From contig JAQUNB010000038.1 of assembly GCA_028717825.1 (NCBI GenBank), positions 1 to 8,502 on the forward strand: a stretch of DNA of 8,502 bases. Direction: 5' to 3'. A model generated the notes under the pieces. It made no database searches. It saw only the letters and a list, made by a program, of their open reading frames with translations, and was not told where the DNA came from. Of this stretch, positions 1 to 4,980 are shown one piece after another. The stretch's first letter is position 1; each line of letters starts with the position of its first letter. Made by a program: the position numbers and the translations under genes. This DNA is from Candidatus Omnitrophota bacterium. Its GTDB lineage: Bacteria; Omnitrophota; Gorgyraeia; Tantalellales; Tantalellaceae.

Positions 1-210
1 ACATCAGAAAATGTTATAGAAGCGGCAAAAGCCGCCAAGGCAAAAAAAATAGCGGTGATTGCTATAACAGGCAGAGACGGCGGCAGGCTTAAAACCGAGG
101 CGGATATTGCCGTTATTGTAAAAGGGAACAATACTGCGCGCATACAAGAAGTCCAGATGACAGTGATACACGCCGTTTGTAAGCTAGTCGAAGACGCGTT
201 TGCGGAATAA
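1..210 (+). CDS. gmhA: Phosphoheptose isomerase, C-terminal end (partial)
   Basis: Only the last 69 codons are present; the frame is open from base 1 and stops at TAA 208-210. GmhA converts sedoheptulose 7-phosphate to D-glycero-D-manno-heptose 7-phosphate, the first step of ADP-heptose synthesis for LPS core. The fragment is the C-terminal part of a SIS (sugar isomerase) fold: a beta strand (KIAVIAIT) followed by GRDGG, then a second strand (DIAVIVKG) and the segment TARIQEVQMTVIHAVCKLVE. The TARIQE-x3-x2-H segment is typical of the GmhA/DiaA group. The next gene, starting 1 nt downstream, is the nucleotidyltransferase of the same pathway, which supports GmhA over the DnaA-binding paralogue DiaA. 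The N-terminal substrate-binding part lies outside the window. Confidence 0.85.
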   Translation, partial: TSENVIEAAKAAKAKKIAVIAITGRDGGRLKTEADIAVIVKGNNTARIQEVQMTVIHAVCKLVEDAFAE

Positions 211-211
211 T

Positions 212-697
212 ATGAATAAAATCAAAGATCAGGATGAGCTGGCGAAAATAATCGATAAGCAGAAAGCTTTAGGTCGGACGATCGGTTTTACCAATGGATG
301 TTTTGATATATTGCATAAAGGGCACGTGAGATATTTGAAAGGTGCTAAAAAAGAATGCGATATCCTTGTTGTTGGTGTCAATAGTGATGCTTCAGTGAAA
401 AAGATAAAAGGTGACTCGAGACCTCTTAATAGCCAGAACGACCGTTTGGAAGTCTTGGAAGCGCTTGAGTGTGTCGATTATTTGACGCTTTTCGAGGAGG
501 ACACCCCGGAAAAATTAATAAAGAAACTTACCCCGGATGTTCTGTTCAAGGGCGGAGATTGGAAAGTTGAAACGGTTGTCGGGGGCGAGTATGTTATGTC
601 TAAGGGTGGAAAAGTAAAGATAATCCCGTATGTGGAAGGATATTCTACAACTGGAATGATCAGCCGCATGTCGGGAAAAGAAAAAAATAAAAAGTAA
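212..697 (+). CDS. rfaE2: D-glycero-beta-D-manno-heptose 1-phosphate adenylyltransferase
   Basis: A 161-residue stand-alone nucleotidyltransferase, equivalent to the C-terminal half of HldE (also called HldC). It transfers AMP from ATP to heptose 1-phosphate to give ADP-heptose in the cytoplasm. The signature TNGCFDILHKGH is at residues 27-38, with the nucleotide-binding HxGH at 35-38. It is followed by VGVNSDASVKKIKG, RPLN, the VDYLTLFEEDTPEKLI segment, FKGGDW and the C-terminal GYSTTGMI near residue 143, all in family order. The length matches the family. ATG 212 is preferred; an in-frame TTG at 200 would add four residues and overlap gmhA. ATG 212 is 1 nt after the gmhA stop, so translation is probably coupled. 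No HldE kinase domain is attached, so the heptose kinase must be encoded elsewhere. Confidence 0.93.
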   Translation: MNKIKDQDELAKIIDKQKALGRTIGFTNGCFDILHKGHVRYLKGAKKECDILVVGVNSDASVKKIKGDSRPLNSQNDRLEVLEALECVDYLTLFEEDTPEKLIKKLTPDVLFKGGDWKVETVVGGEYVMSKGGKVKIIPYVEGYSTTGMISRMSGKEKNKK

Positions 698-707
698 AGG
701 AAATAGC

Positions 708-1136
708 ATGGATAAAGGTGTCTATAGAATAATTGATGCGAACTTGAACCGGGTGATGGAAGGGATCCGGGTTTGTGAAGACATAGTAAGGTTTTCTTCC
801 AACAACGAGAACTTGACATTAAAATTAAAAAATTTACGGCACGAGATATTCGGCGCCATAAAGAATTTAAGGAAGGAACATTTGGAGGAACTGGTCTCCT
901 CGAGGGATATCAATGATATCGGCAGACGGTCAACCCCCTCCGAGAAGAGTAGGGAAAATCTGGTAGACCTGTTTCTTGCCAATACCCAGCGCGGAAAGGA
1001 ATCTTTAAGGGTATTGGAGGAAGTGTTAAAGCTGTTCGATGTAAAATTATCTCAAAAATTCAAAAAATTACGTTTTAAGCTCTATGAAATCGAAAAAAAA
1101 GCTGTTAAAGAACTGGAAGATATACGCAATTCTTGA
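708..1136 (+). CDS. thiD2: ThiD2-type hydroxymethylpyrimidine phosphate kinase
   Basis: A 142-residue protein matching the ThiD2 family, which is known both as a free protein of about 130 residues and as the N-terminal half of ThiD2-ThiE fusions. The family phosphorylates HMP-P to HMP-PP and replaces canonical ThiD, without acting on free HMP. Visible signatures are DANLNRVMEGIRVCED at 10-25, the SRDINDIG stretch at 65-72 and LANTQRGKESLRVLEE at 90-105. The protein is helical and soluble with no membrane segment. An AAGGA ribosome site at 697-701 stands 6 nt before ATG 708. The last 53 nt overlap thiE in another frame. Up to LYEIEKK (residues 125-131) it looks like the ThiD2-ThiE junction of fused proteins; the last 11 residues after the A8 run look like frame-shifted linker. 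It may therefore be part of a fusion broken by a real, programmed or assembly frameshift. Confidence 0.87.
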   Translation: MDKGVYRIIDANLNRVMEGIRVCEDIVRFSSNNENLTLKLKNLRHEIFGAIKNLRKEHLEELVSSRDINDIGRRSTPSEKSRENLVDLFLANTQRGKESLRVLEEVLKLFDVKLSQKFKKLRFKLYEIEKKAVKELEDIRNS

Positions 1137-1737
1137 CAGTAGCTTGTTCTCATCTGCCGGAGAGATCTTGACGGCGTTTGACAAATTACTTGAAAGTCAC
1201 GTAGATGTTATCCAGCTCCGTTTTGACGACCATAGACTTCCTTCTCTTTTTGGCCTCGTAAAAAAAATGGCCGAGAAAGCGCATCGAAGGAATGTTCCTT
1301 TGGTGATGAACGACAGGGTCGAGATAGTACTGGCGGCGGGCTTAAAAGGAGTACATCTGGGTAAATGCGATATTCCTCCCCGAGTAGCGCGCTATATCTT
1401 AGGACCGAGGGGCCTTGTAGGCGTTACGACCAGAGGGATAAAAGACGTCAGCCGTTTGAACAGGCGAGAGATCGATTATTTTTCCGTAGGCCCTGTTTTT
1501 AAAACGCCAATAAAATCTCATTTAAAGCCCATCCCTTTGGACCAGCTCGGCAAGTTGAGCAGGGAAGCGTCTCTGCCATTTGTTGCTATCGGGGGAATAA
1601 ACGATAAAAACGCGGGACAGCTTGTCGAAAATGGTGTCAGGACGGTCGCCTTTATCCGCTATGGCGTAAAAGGAAAGAATATCCGCGGCCGCATAGAAAA
1701 ATTAAGGAGAATCCTCGAGGGAAATGATAAACATTGA
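1084..1737 (+). CDS. thiE: Thiamine-phosphate synthase
   Basis: A 217-residue TIM-barrel enzyme that joins HMP-PP and thiazole phosphate to thiamin phosphate. Family landmarks in order: IYAILD at 13-18, VIQLR at 42-46, PLVMNDRV at 72-79, GVHLGKCDIP at 89-98, GVTTRG at 113-118, FSVGPVFKTPIK at 133-144 and FVAIGGIN at 166-173. Several positions that normally bind HMP-PP differ. The usual Q-x-R-x-K is QLRFD, with Asp48 where Lys is expected; HLGQ is HLGK; the STH-like loop is TTR. The only in-frame ATG is 1084, inside thiD2, and no Shine-Dalgarno precedes it. In the related fused proteins this domain follows ThiD2 directly. The stop overlaps the thiC start by 14 nt. Divergence leaves some doubt about activity, not about family. 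Confidence 0.9.
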   Translation: MKSKKKLLKNWKIYAILDSSLFSSAGEILTAFDKLLESHVDVIQLRFDDHRLPSLFGLVKKMAEKAHRRNVPLVMNDRVEIVLAAGLKGVHLGKCDIPPRVARYILGPRGLVGVTTRGIKDVSRLNRREIDYFSVGPVFKTPIKSHLKPIPLDQLGKLSREASLPFVAIGGINDKNAGQLVENGVRTVAFIRYGVKGKNIRGRIEKLRRILEGNDKH

Positions 1738-3001
1738 TGCGAAAATATTAAAAAAGATAGCTGGCGACGAAAAAGTTGGCAGGGAAATTATCCGTCGGAA
1801 CGTGAACGCAGGGACAGTGGTCATTTTAAATAATAAAAAAAGAAAAATGGCTAAACCCTGCGCGGTCGGTTTCGGTCTACGAACCAAGATAAACGCGAAT
1901 ATTGGCCTCTCTTCAGAATCATCAAATATAAATTTAGAGCTCAAGAAGCTGAAAATAGCCGTGGAAGCCGGAGCGGACGCCGTTATGGACCTTTCGACGG
2001 GGCCTCTTTCGACGAAAGTCCTCAAAAAAATTCTGGCGAACTCGCCGGTCCCGATAGGAACGGTACCTGTTTATGAATTAGCCTGCGGAAAAAATACCGA
2101 TTTTCTTTCAATTAAGGAAAATGACTTTTTAGAGGTCCTTAAAAGGCAGGCAGAAGCGGGAGTGGATTTTTTTACCATACACTCAGGCATTACTTTGAGG
2201 GCCGTGGATATGCTCCGTGAAAATTCGCGGATCATTAGTATTGTAAGCCGCGGTGGAGCGTTACTCGCCTCATGGATGATAAAAAATAAGAGAGAGAATC
2301 CGTTCTTTTCGAAGTTCGACGAGGTGCTTGATATCGCCAAAAAATATAACATAGTGCTGAGCCTGGGCGATAGTTTAAGACCGGGGGCAATAGCGGACGC
2401 GACGGATCGCCTGCAGATCGAGGAGCTTTTGACGCTGGGGGATCTCCAAAAAAGGGCGTTAAAAAATGGAGTCCAGGTTATGATAGAAGGGCCGGGACAT
2501 GTGCCGCTCGATCAAATCGAAGCGAATGTGAAATTGGAGAAAGCGATCTGTCATGGGGCGCCTTTTTATGTTTTGGGACCATTAGTTACGGATGCCGCGC
2601 CGGGTTATGACCACATTGTAAGTGCCATAGGCGGTGCGATAGCGGCATGGCACGGGGCGGATTTTTTATGTTATGTTACCCCTGCGGAACACCTGAAACT
2701 GCCTAATCTAGAGGATGTTAGACAAGGCATTATCGCTTCTAAAATAGCGGCACACGCAGCGGATATCGTAAAAAATGTTCCATTGGCGTTGGAACGTGAT
2801 GTAGAGATATCAAAAGCGCGCGAGAGGCGTGATTGGCAAAGACAGTTTGAACTTTCGCTTGATGCGAAAATGCCATCTGTTGTACGAAAAACCTCAATGC
2901 CCAAGAAAAACGATGTATGTACGATGTGTTCCGATTTTTGCTCGATGAAAATGATGGAAGAGAATCTAAAACTCTTAAGCAAAAATGGTAAAAGGAGATG
3001 A
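1724..3001 (+). CDS. thiC: Phosphomethylpyrimidine synthase (short form)
   Basis: A 425-residue non-canonical radical SAM enzyme that rearranges aminoimidazole ribotide to HMP-P. Visible family blocks are KINANIG near 55-61, DAVMDLSTG near 85-93, the FFTIHSGIT block, SRGGALLASWM, SLGDSLRPG, IEGPGHVPLDQI, YVLGPLVTDAAPGYDHI, GADFLCYVTPAEHL and the C-terminal cluster site CTMCSDFC with Cys399, Cys402 and Cys406 ligating [4Fe-4S]. The long-form enzyme's N-terminal ThiC-associated domain is absent, so this is the compact form seen in many anaerobes and archaea. The Cys spacing here is CX2CX3C, whereas the long form has CX2CX4C. ATG 1724 follows a GAGGG ribosome site (1716-1720) inside the end of thiE, giving a 14-nt overlap. 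No TPP riboswitch is visible before this gene or elsewhere in the operon part seen. Confidence 0.97.
   Translation: MINIDAKILKKIAGDEKVGREIIRRNVNAGTVVILNNKKRKMAKPCAVGFGLRTKINANIGLSSESSNINLELKKLKIAVEAGADAVMDLSTGPLSTKVLKKILANSPVPIGTVPVYELACGKNTDFLSIKENDFLEVLKRQAEAGVDFFTIHSGITLRAVDMLRENSRIISIVSRGGALLASWMIKNKRENPFFSKFDEVLDIAKKYNIVLSLGDSLRPGAIADATDRLQIEELLTLGDLQKRALKNGVQVMIEGPGHVPLDQIEANVKLEKAICHGAPFYVLGPLVTDAAPGYDHIVSAIGGAIAAWHGADFLCYVTPAEHLKLPNLEDVRQGIIASKIAAHAADIVKNVPLALERDVEISKARERRDWQRQFELSLDAKMPSVVRKTSMPKKNDVCTMCSDFCSMKMMEENLKLLSKNGKRR
2992..2997 (+). promoter_or_regulatory. Ribosome binding site fixing the PfkB start
   Basis: AAGGAG lies 5 nt before ATG 3003. The frame is open back to an ATG at 2985, but that upstream start has no such site and lies inside thiC, so 3003 is the likely start. 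The site itself overlaps the end of thiC. Confidence 0.75.
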
Positions 3002-3002
3002 C

Positions 3003-3902
3003 ATGGCGTTAACAGTTATAGGTTCTATGGCTTTTGACTCTATAGAGACACCGTTCGGTAAAAAGAGGGATATCTTAGGCGGTTCAGCGACATTCGCGTC
3101 GATCAGTGCTTCTTTTTTCACGCCTGTAAATATTATCAGTGTGGTCGGTACGGATTTTTCCGAAAAGTATATAAAGATGTTCCAGAAAAGAGGAGTTGAC
3201 ACAAGGGGAATAGAGATAAAAAAAGGTAATACTTTTAGATGGGAAGCCAAATACAATTATGATCTGAGCCATGCCGAGACTTTGAGCACCCATTTGAATG
3301 TTTTTGATGGTTTCCGTCCCTTGATCCCCGCGCATATTAAGCCTGTGGATAATCTTCTGTTGGCCAACATTGATCCGGACCTACAGAGTTATATATTCAG
3401 CAAGATCAAACCGAAGGGGCTTGTCGCCTGTGATACCATGAATCTGTGGATACAGCATAGAAGAAAATCGCTTTTAAATCTTTTGAAGAAAATTGATCTC
3501 TTTTTGTTGAACGACGCCGAGGCTCGTCAACTGTCGGGGGAAAGCAACCTGCTTGACGCGGCCAAATTTATCAGTAAGAGCGGCGTAAAGATGGTCGTTA
3601 TAAAAAAAGGAGAACACGGGGCATTATTTTTCTCGGGAAAACTTCGTTTTATGGTCCCAGCTTACTTGTTGGAAAGAATTACGGATCCGACCGGCGCGGG
3701 GGACACTTTCGCGGGCGGGATGATGGGGTATTTGACACGGCAGGCGAGCGTTAACGACAGGTCTTTGAGAAAGGCTCTTGTATATGGCAGTATCTTGGCT
3801 TCGTTCGCCGTTGAACAGTTTAGCGTTGAAGGCTTGACAAATATCACGAGAAAAGATATAAATTCAAGATACAGGCACTTTGAGAAGTTGACGAAGTTTT
3901 AG
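3003..3902 (+). CDS. PfkB/ribokinase-family sugar kinase, substrate unknown
   Basis: A 299-residue cytoplasmic ATP-dependent kinase of the ribokinase/PfkB fold. The N-terminal sugar-binding motif GGSATFAS is near residues 27-34, the NDAEARQL motif (NxxE type, metal/phosphate site) is mid-protein, and the PfkB signature DPTGAGDTFAGG spans 228-239 with Asp234 as the catalytic base. Phrases such as TFRWEAKYNYDL, TLSTHLNVF and ACDTMNLWI resemble a widespread uncharacterised PfkB subgroup, not ribokinase, fructokinase or the HldE/HldA heptose kinase. It starts 1 nt after the thiC stop and is the last gene of the operon. Context allows a role with the thiamin genes or simple co-transcription; ThiD and ThiM share the superfamily but have other signatures. 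The substrate cannot be read from the sequence. Confidence 0.88.
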   Translation: MALTVIGSMAFDSIETPFGKKRDILGGSATFASISASFFTPVNIISVVGTDFSEKYIKMFQKRGVDTRGIEIKKGNTFRWEAKYNYDLSHAETLSTHLNVFDGFRPLIPAHIKPVDNLLLANIDPDLQSYIFSKIKPKGLVACDTMNLWIQHRRKSLLNLLKKIDLFLLNDAEARQLSGESNLLDAAKFISKSGVKMVVIKKGEHGALFFSGKLRFMVPAYLLERITDPTGAGDTFAGGMMGYLTRQASVNDRSLRKALVYGSILASFAVEQFSVEGLTNITRKDINSRYRHFEKLTKF

Positions 3903-3914
3903 TGAGGCCATGTT

Positions 3915-3938
3915 TTGCGATTGCGTTTGCAATCGCAA
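3915..3938 (+). repeat. Perfect 10-bp hairpin after the operon
   Basis: TTGCGATTGC and its exact reverse complement flank a GTTT loop, 12 nt after the PfkB stop. No T-run follows on the + strand, so it is not a classical intrinsic terminator. It could protect the 3' end of the operon mRNA or act with the terminator just downstream. Confidence 0.6.
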
Positions 3939-3954
3939 GGCATAGGTCGAACTA

Positions 3955-3999
3955 TCCCGCACCGTTTAGTTACACAGAATATGCGGGACTAATTTTTTT
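3955..3999 (+). terminator. Probable intrinsic terminator of the thi operon
   Basis: TCCCGCA (3955-3961) pairs with TGCGGGA (3982-3988) to give a 7-bp G+C-rich stem with a 20-nt loop. It is followed, after CTAA, by seven T (3993-3999). It lies 52 nt after the last operon gene. The loop is long and the T-run slightly displaced, so it is a moderate rather than strong candidate. Confidence 0.5.
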
Positions 4000-4071
4000 A
4001 CGGGTCCTGCCAGCAGGCATTCTGCGCGCATCCGCGTTCCTCGCCTTCGGCAGGGGGGGGGCTTGTGCTGT

Positions 4072-4079
4072 GCTAGAAT
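4072..4079 (+). promoter_or_regulatory. Possible extended -10 promoter for tRNA-Gly
   Basis: TGCTAGAAT contains TAGAAT (5 of 6 to TATAAT) preceded by TGn, an extended -10 arrangement. No convincing -35 is seen; the position expected for it falls next to a run of nine G (4053-4061). Transcription from here would give a leader of about 60 nt before the tRNA. This is weak support only. Confidence 0.3.
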
Positions 4080-4145
4080 TACCTGCTGTCACCTGTAAAA
4101 AAATCTGCCCTTGTTTTCTTTGGAAACCGATTTGGCGCTCATTAA

Positions 4146-4219
4146 GCGAGCGTAGCACAGTGGTAGTGCACCAGCTTCCCAAGCTGGCTATGTGGGTTCG
4201 ATTCCCATCGCTCGCTCCA
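4146..4219 (+). tRNA. tRNA-Gly (anticodon CCC)
   Basis: A complete cloverleaf can be drawn. The acceptor stem GCGAGCG (4146-4152) pairs with CGCTCGC (4209-4215). The D stem is GCAC/GTGC (4155-4158, 4166-4169) with an AGTGGTA loop. The anticodon stem is CCAGC/GCTGG with loop TTCCCAA (4176-4182), anticodon CCC at 4178-4180. The variable loop is four bases. The T stem GTGGG/CCCAT encloses TTCGATT. The discriminator is T4216 and CCA is encoded at 4217-4219. It reads the glycine codon GGG. The last A begins an A-run that belongs to the following terminator. Confidence 0.96.
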
Positions 4220-4272
4220 AAAAAAATATAGTATAGGCTCGCCTTCGGCGAGCCTATAATTTTTTTTGGAGC
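4214..4272 (+). terminator. Intrinsic terminator of tRNA-Gly, likely bidirectional
   Basis: A perfect 12-bp stem, left arm 4232-4243 and right arm 4247-4258, with a TTC loop is followed by eight T (4260-4267). Eight A (4219-4226) precede the stem, so the minus strand also reads stem plus T-run. The outer 14 nt (4214-4227 and 4259-4272, GCTCC-A8-T and its complement) are also exact inverted repeats. The only asymmetry is a 4-nt ATAG insert on the left. Confidence 0.9.
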
Positions 4273-4279
4273 TTCATAT

Positions 4280-4298
4280 GGGGAACCTTAGGTTCCCC
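4280..4298 (+). repeat. Palindrome, 8-bp stem
   Basis: GGGGAACC, loop TTA, GGTTCCCC. It lies directly after the tRNA terminator. No T-run follows. Confidence 0.6.
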
Positions 4299-4311
4299 CT
4301 CTTGACGTTCC

Positions 4312-4340
4312 CACGCAATTTTACTTCGTAAAATCGCGTG
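4312..4340 (+). repeat. TTC-loop hairpin, 13-bp stem with one mismatch
   Basis: CACGCAATTTTAC, loop TTC, GTAAAATCGCGTG. A single A-C mismatch interrupts the stem. It shares the TTC loop with the other small palindromes of this intergenic region, suggesting a common family or a common way of arising. Confidence 0.65.
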
Positions 4341-4403
4341 GTCACTGTCACCCCCTCCTAATCTGTAACGCTTTATATTCTTCATATTCTGATTTTTCTC
4401 TAT

Positions 4404-4440
4404 CAAAGAAGAAGGGGGAGCATATCCCCCTTCTTCTTTG
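4404..4440 (+). repeat. Perfect 16-bp inverted repeat
   Basis: The left arm 4404-4419 (CAAAGAAGAAGGGGGA) and right arm 4425-4440 are exact complements around the loop GCATA. One strand of each arm is pure purine except for its outer C. There is no T-run on either side, so this is not a standard terminator. It would form a very stable RNA hairpin or cruciform. Confidence 0.75.
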
Positions 4441-4462
4441 GAATAATAACCCCCTAAGGTTG

Positions 4463-4479
4463 TGTCGCCTTCGGCGACA
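4463..4479 (+). repeat. TTC-loop hairpin, 7-bp stem
   Basis: TGTCGCC, loop TTC, GGCGACA. It has the same CGCC-TTC-GGCG core as the tRNA terminator at 4240-4250. Confidence 0.65.
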
Positions 4480-4588
4480 TTTCTAGCGAGCGCTGGGGTA
4501 AATTCGGGAACGGATGTTAGATCCCATCCTGCTTCGCTCTTCAATCTAGAAAAGGCTGGTAGAGCTTCGCAGGAATAACTTCCTCTAC

Positions 4589-4648
4589 TCGTCCATCGTC
4601 TCTCGTCCTTCGTCCATGCGAGCAAAGCGAGCGGTCGTCTCTCGTCTC
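4589..4648. repeat. Heptamer microsatellite (TCGTCNN)
   Basis: Four contiguous 7-bp units of the form TCGTCYN lie at 4589-4595, 4596-4602, 4603-4609 and 4610-4616. After an 18-nt interruption (4617-4634, containing GCGAGCAAAGCGAGC), two more units follow at 4635-4641 and 4642-4648. On the minus strand the unit reads NRGACGA. The units vary only in their last two bases. Confidence 0.7.
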
Positions 4649-4655
4649 CCTCGAC

Positions 4656-4786
4656 ACTACATACCAACGTGCCGTCTCCACCGGCACTATAGACGTTCTT
4701 TTAAGTCTCCTCGTTCCCGCATCTACCATAGACGTTTTTAAATAGAGTCGTTTCCGGTACCACCTACCACATACTACATACGAACG
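4656..4786. repeat. Diverged direct repeats
   Basis: ACTACATACCAACG (4656-4669) recurs with one mismatch at 4773-4786. Between them ATAGACGTT occurs at 4689-4697 and 4728-4736, 39 nt apart. Each copy is followed by a T-rich stretch, TCGTT and CTACC in the same order. The pattern suggests an old tandem duplication that has drifted. Confidence 0.5.
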
Positions 4787-4839
4787 AATCGTCCTCGCGT
4801 GGTCATTTGTTAAGAATGAAATAGATGGCAAACTATTTA

Positions 4840-4867
4840 TTGAACTAACAAAAAGTTATAGTATAAT
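4840..4867 (+). promoter_or_regulatory. Sigma70-type promoter of the riboswitch transcript
   Basis: A perfect -10, TATAAT (4862-4867), is preceded at 16 nt by TTGAAC (4840-4845, 4 of 6 to TTGACA). The predicted start near 4874-4876 coincides with the first base of the aptamer P1 helix, which strongly supports this as the functional promoter for the large gene downstream. Confidence 0.7.
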
Positions 4868-4875
4868 AAATTAAC

Positions 4876-4980
4876 GTTCTAGAAAAAAGGCAACCCTATG
4901 GTGACATAGGAGTCGCAAAATCGGGGTCTAGAAACGCATTGTTTTATTGTAATTATCTAGATGGCCAGACTGCCTAGAAC
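4876..4980 (+). promoter_or_regulatory. Riboswitch aptamer, most like c-di-GMP-I (GEMM)
   Basis: The ends pair as a 7-bp P1 helix: GTTCTAG (4876-4882) with CTAGAAC (4974-4980). Inside, AAAAAAGGCAACC leads into a 6-bp hairpin (4895-4900 with 4905-4910) capped by the GNRA tetraloop GTGA. The linker AGTCGCAAAA then leads to GGGGTCTAGA, and a second hairpin is closed by TCTAGA at 4927-4932 and 4956-4961. The 3' part is ATGGCCAGACTGCC. Order and spacing follow the c-di-GMP-I class: GGCAAACC, GNRA-capped hairpin, GGGACGCAAAGCC, GG-CCTA hairpin, GGC-GCC. There are deviations: CAACCC for CAAACC, GTCGCAAAATC for GACGCAAAGCC, and a shortened last hairpin. The riboswitch architecture is better supported than the ligand. 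Known members bind c-di-GMP or, in the GEMM-Ib variant, cGAMP. Confidence 0.6.

Larger units (their letters stand above)
4273..4838. other. Gene-free intergenic region rich in palindromes and repeats
   Basis: About 570 nt without a credible gene. Open frames on the minus strand across 4254-4667 and 4541-4831 are made of translated repeats and hairpins, have no recognisable domain and run into the tRNA terminator or promoter sequences. The content is four hairpins (4280-4298, 4312-4340, 4404-4440, 4463-4479), a pyrimidine-rich heptamer microsatellite (4589-4648), a small GTGCCG/CGGCAC hairpin (4669-4687) and diverged direct repeats (4656-4786). Composition differs sharply from the flanking genes. 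Confidence 0.7.

Noticed and set aside
1..720. TPP riboswitch for the thi genes
   Set aside because: No CTGAGA-type core or matching arms were found; thiD2 follows rfaE2 by 10 nt, with no room for one.
3003..3902. PfkB kinase as the missing heptose 7-phosphate kinase (HldA)
   Set aside because: The HldE/HldA N-terminal signature is absent and the sequence resembles a different, uncharacterised PfkB subgroup.
3902..4231. 109-codon open frame on the + strand
   Set aside because: It runs straight through the tRNA-Gly gene and the operon terminator, has no ribosome site or recognisable domain, and reads through hairpins and the G9 tract.
4146..4500. Integration site at the tRNA-Gly 3' end
   Set aside because: No second copy of the tRNA 3' end and no integrase gene are seen in the window; a GCGAGCG match near 4485 is only 7 nt.
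4589..4648. CRISPR array
   Set aside because: The repeat units are 7 bp and contiguous, with no unique spacers.
4254..4831. Two minus-strand open frames (137 and 96 codons)
   Set aside because: They translate palindromes and the heptamer repeat, show no domain, and overlap each other in different frames; treated as repeat-derived noise.
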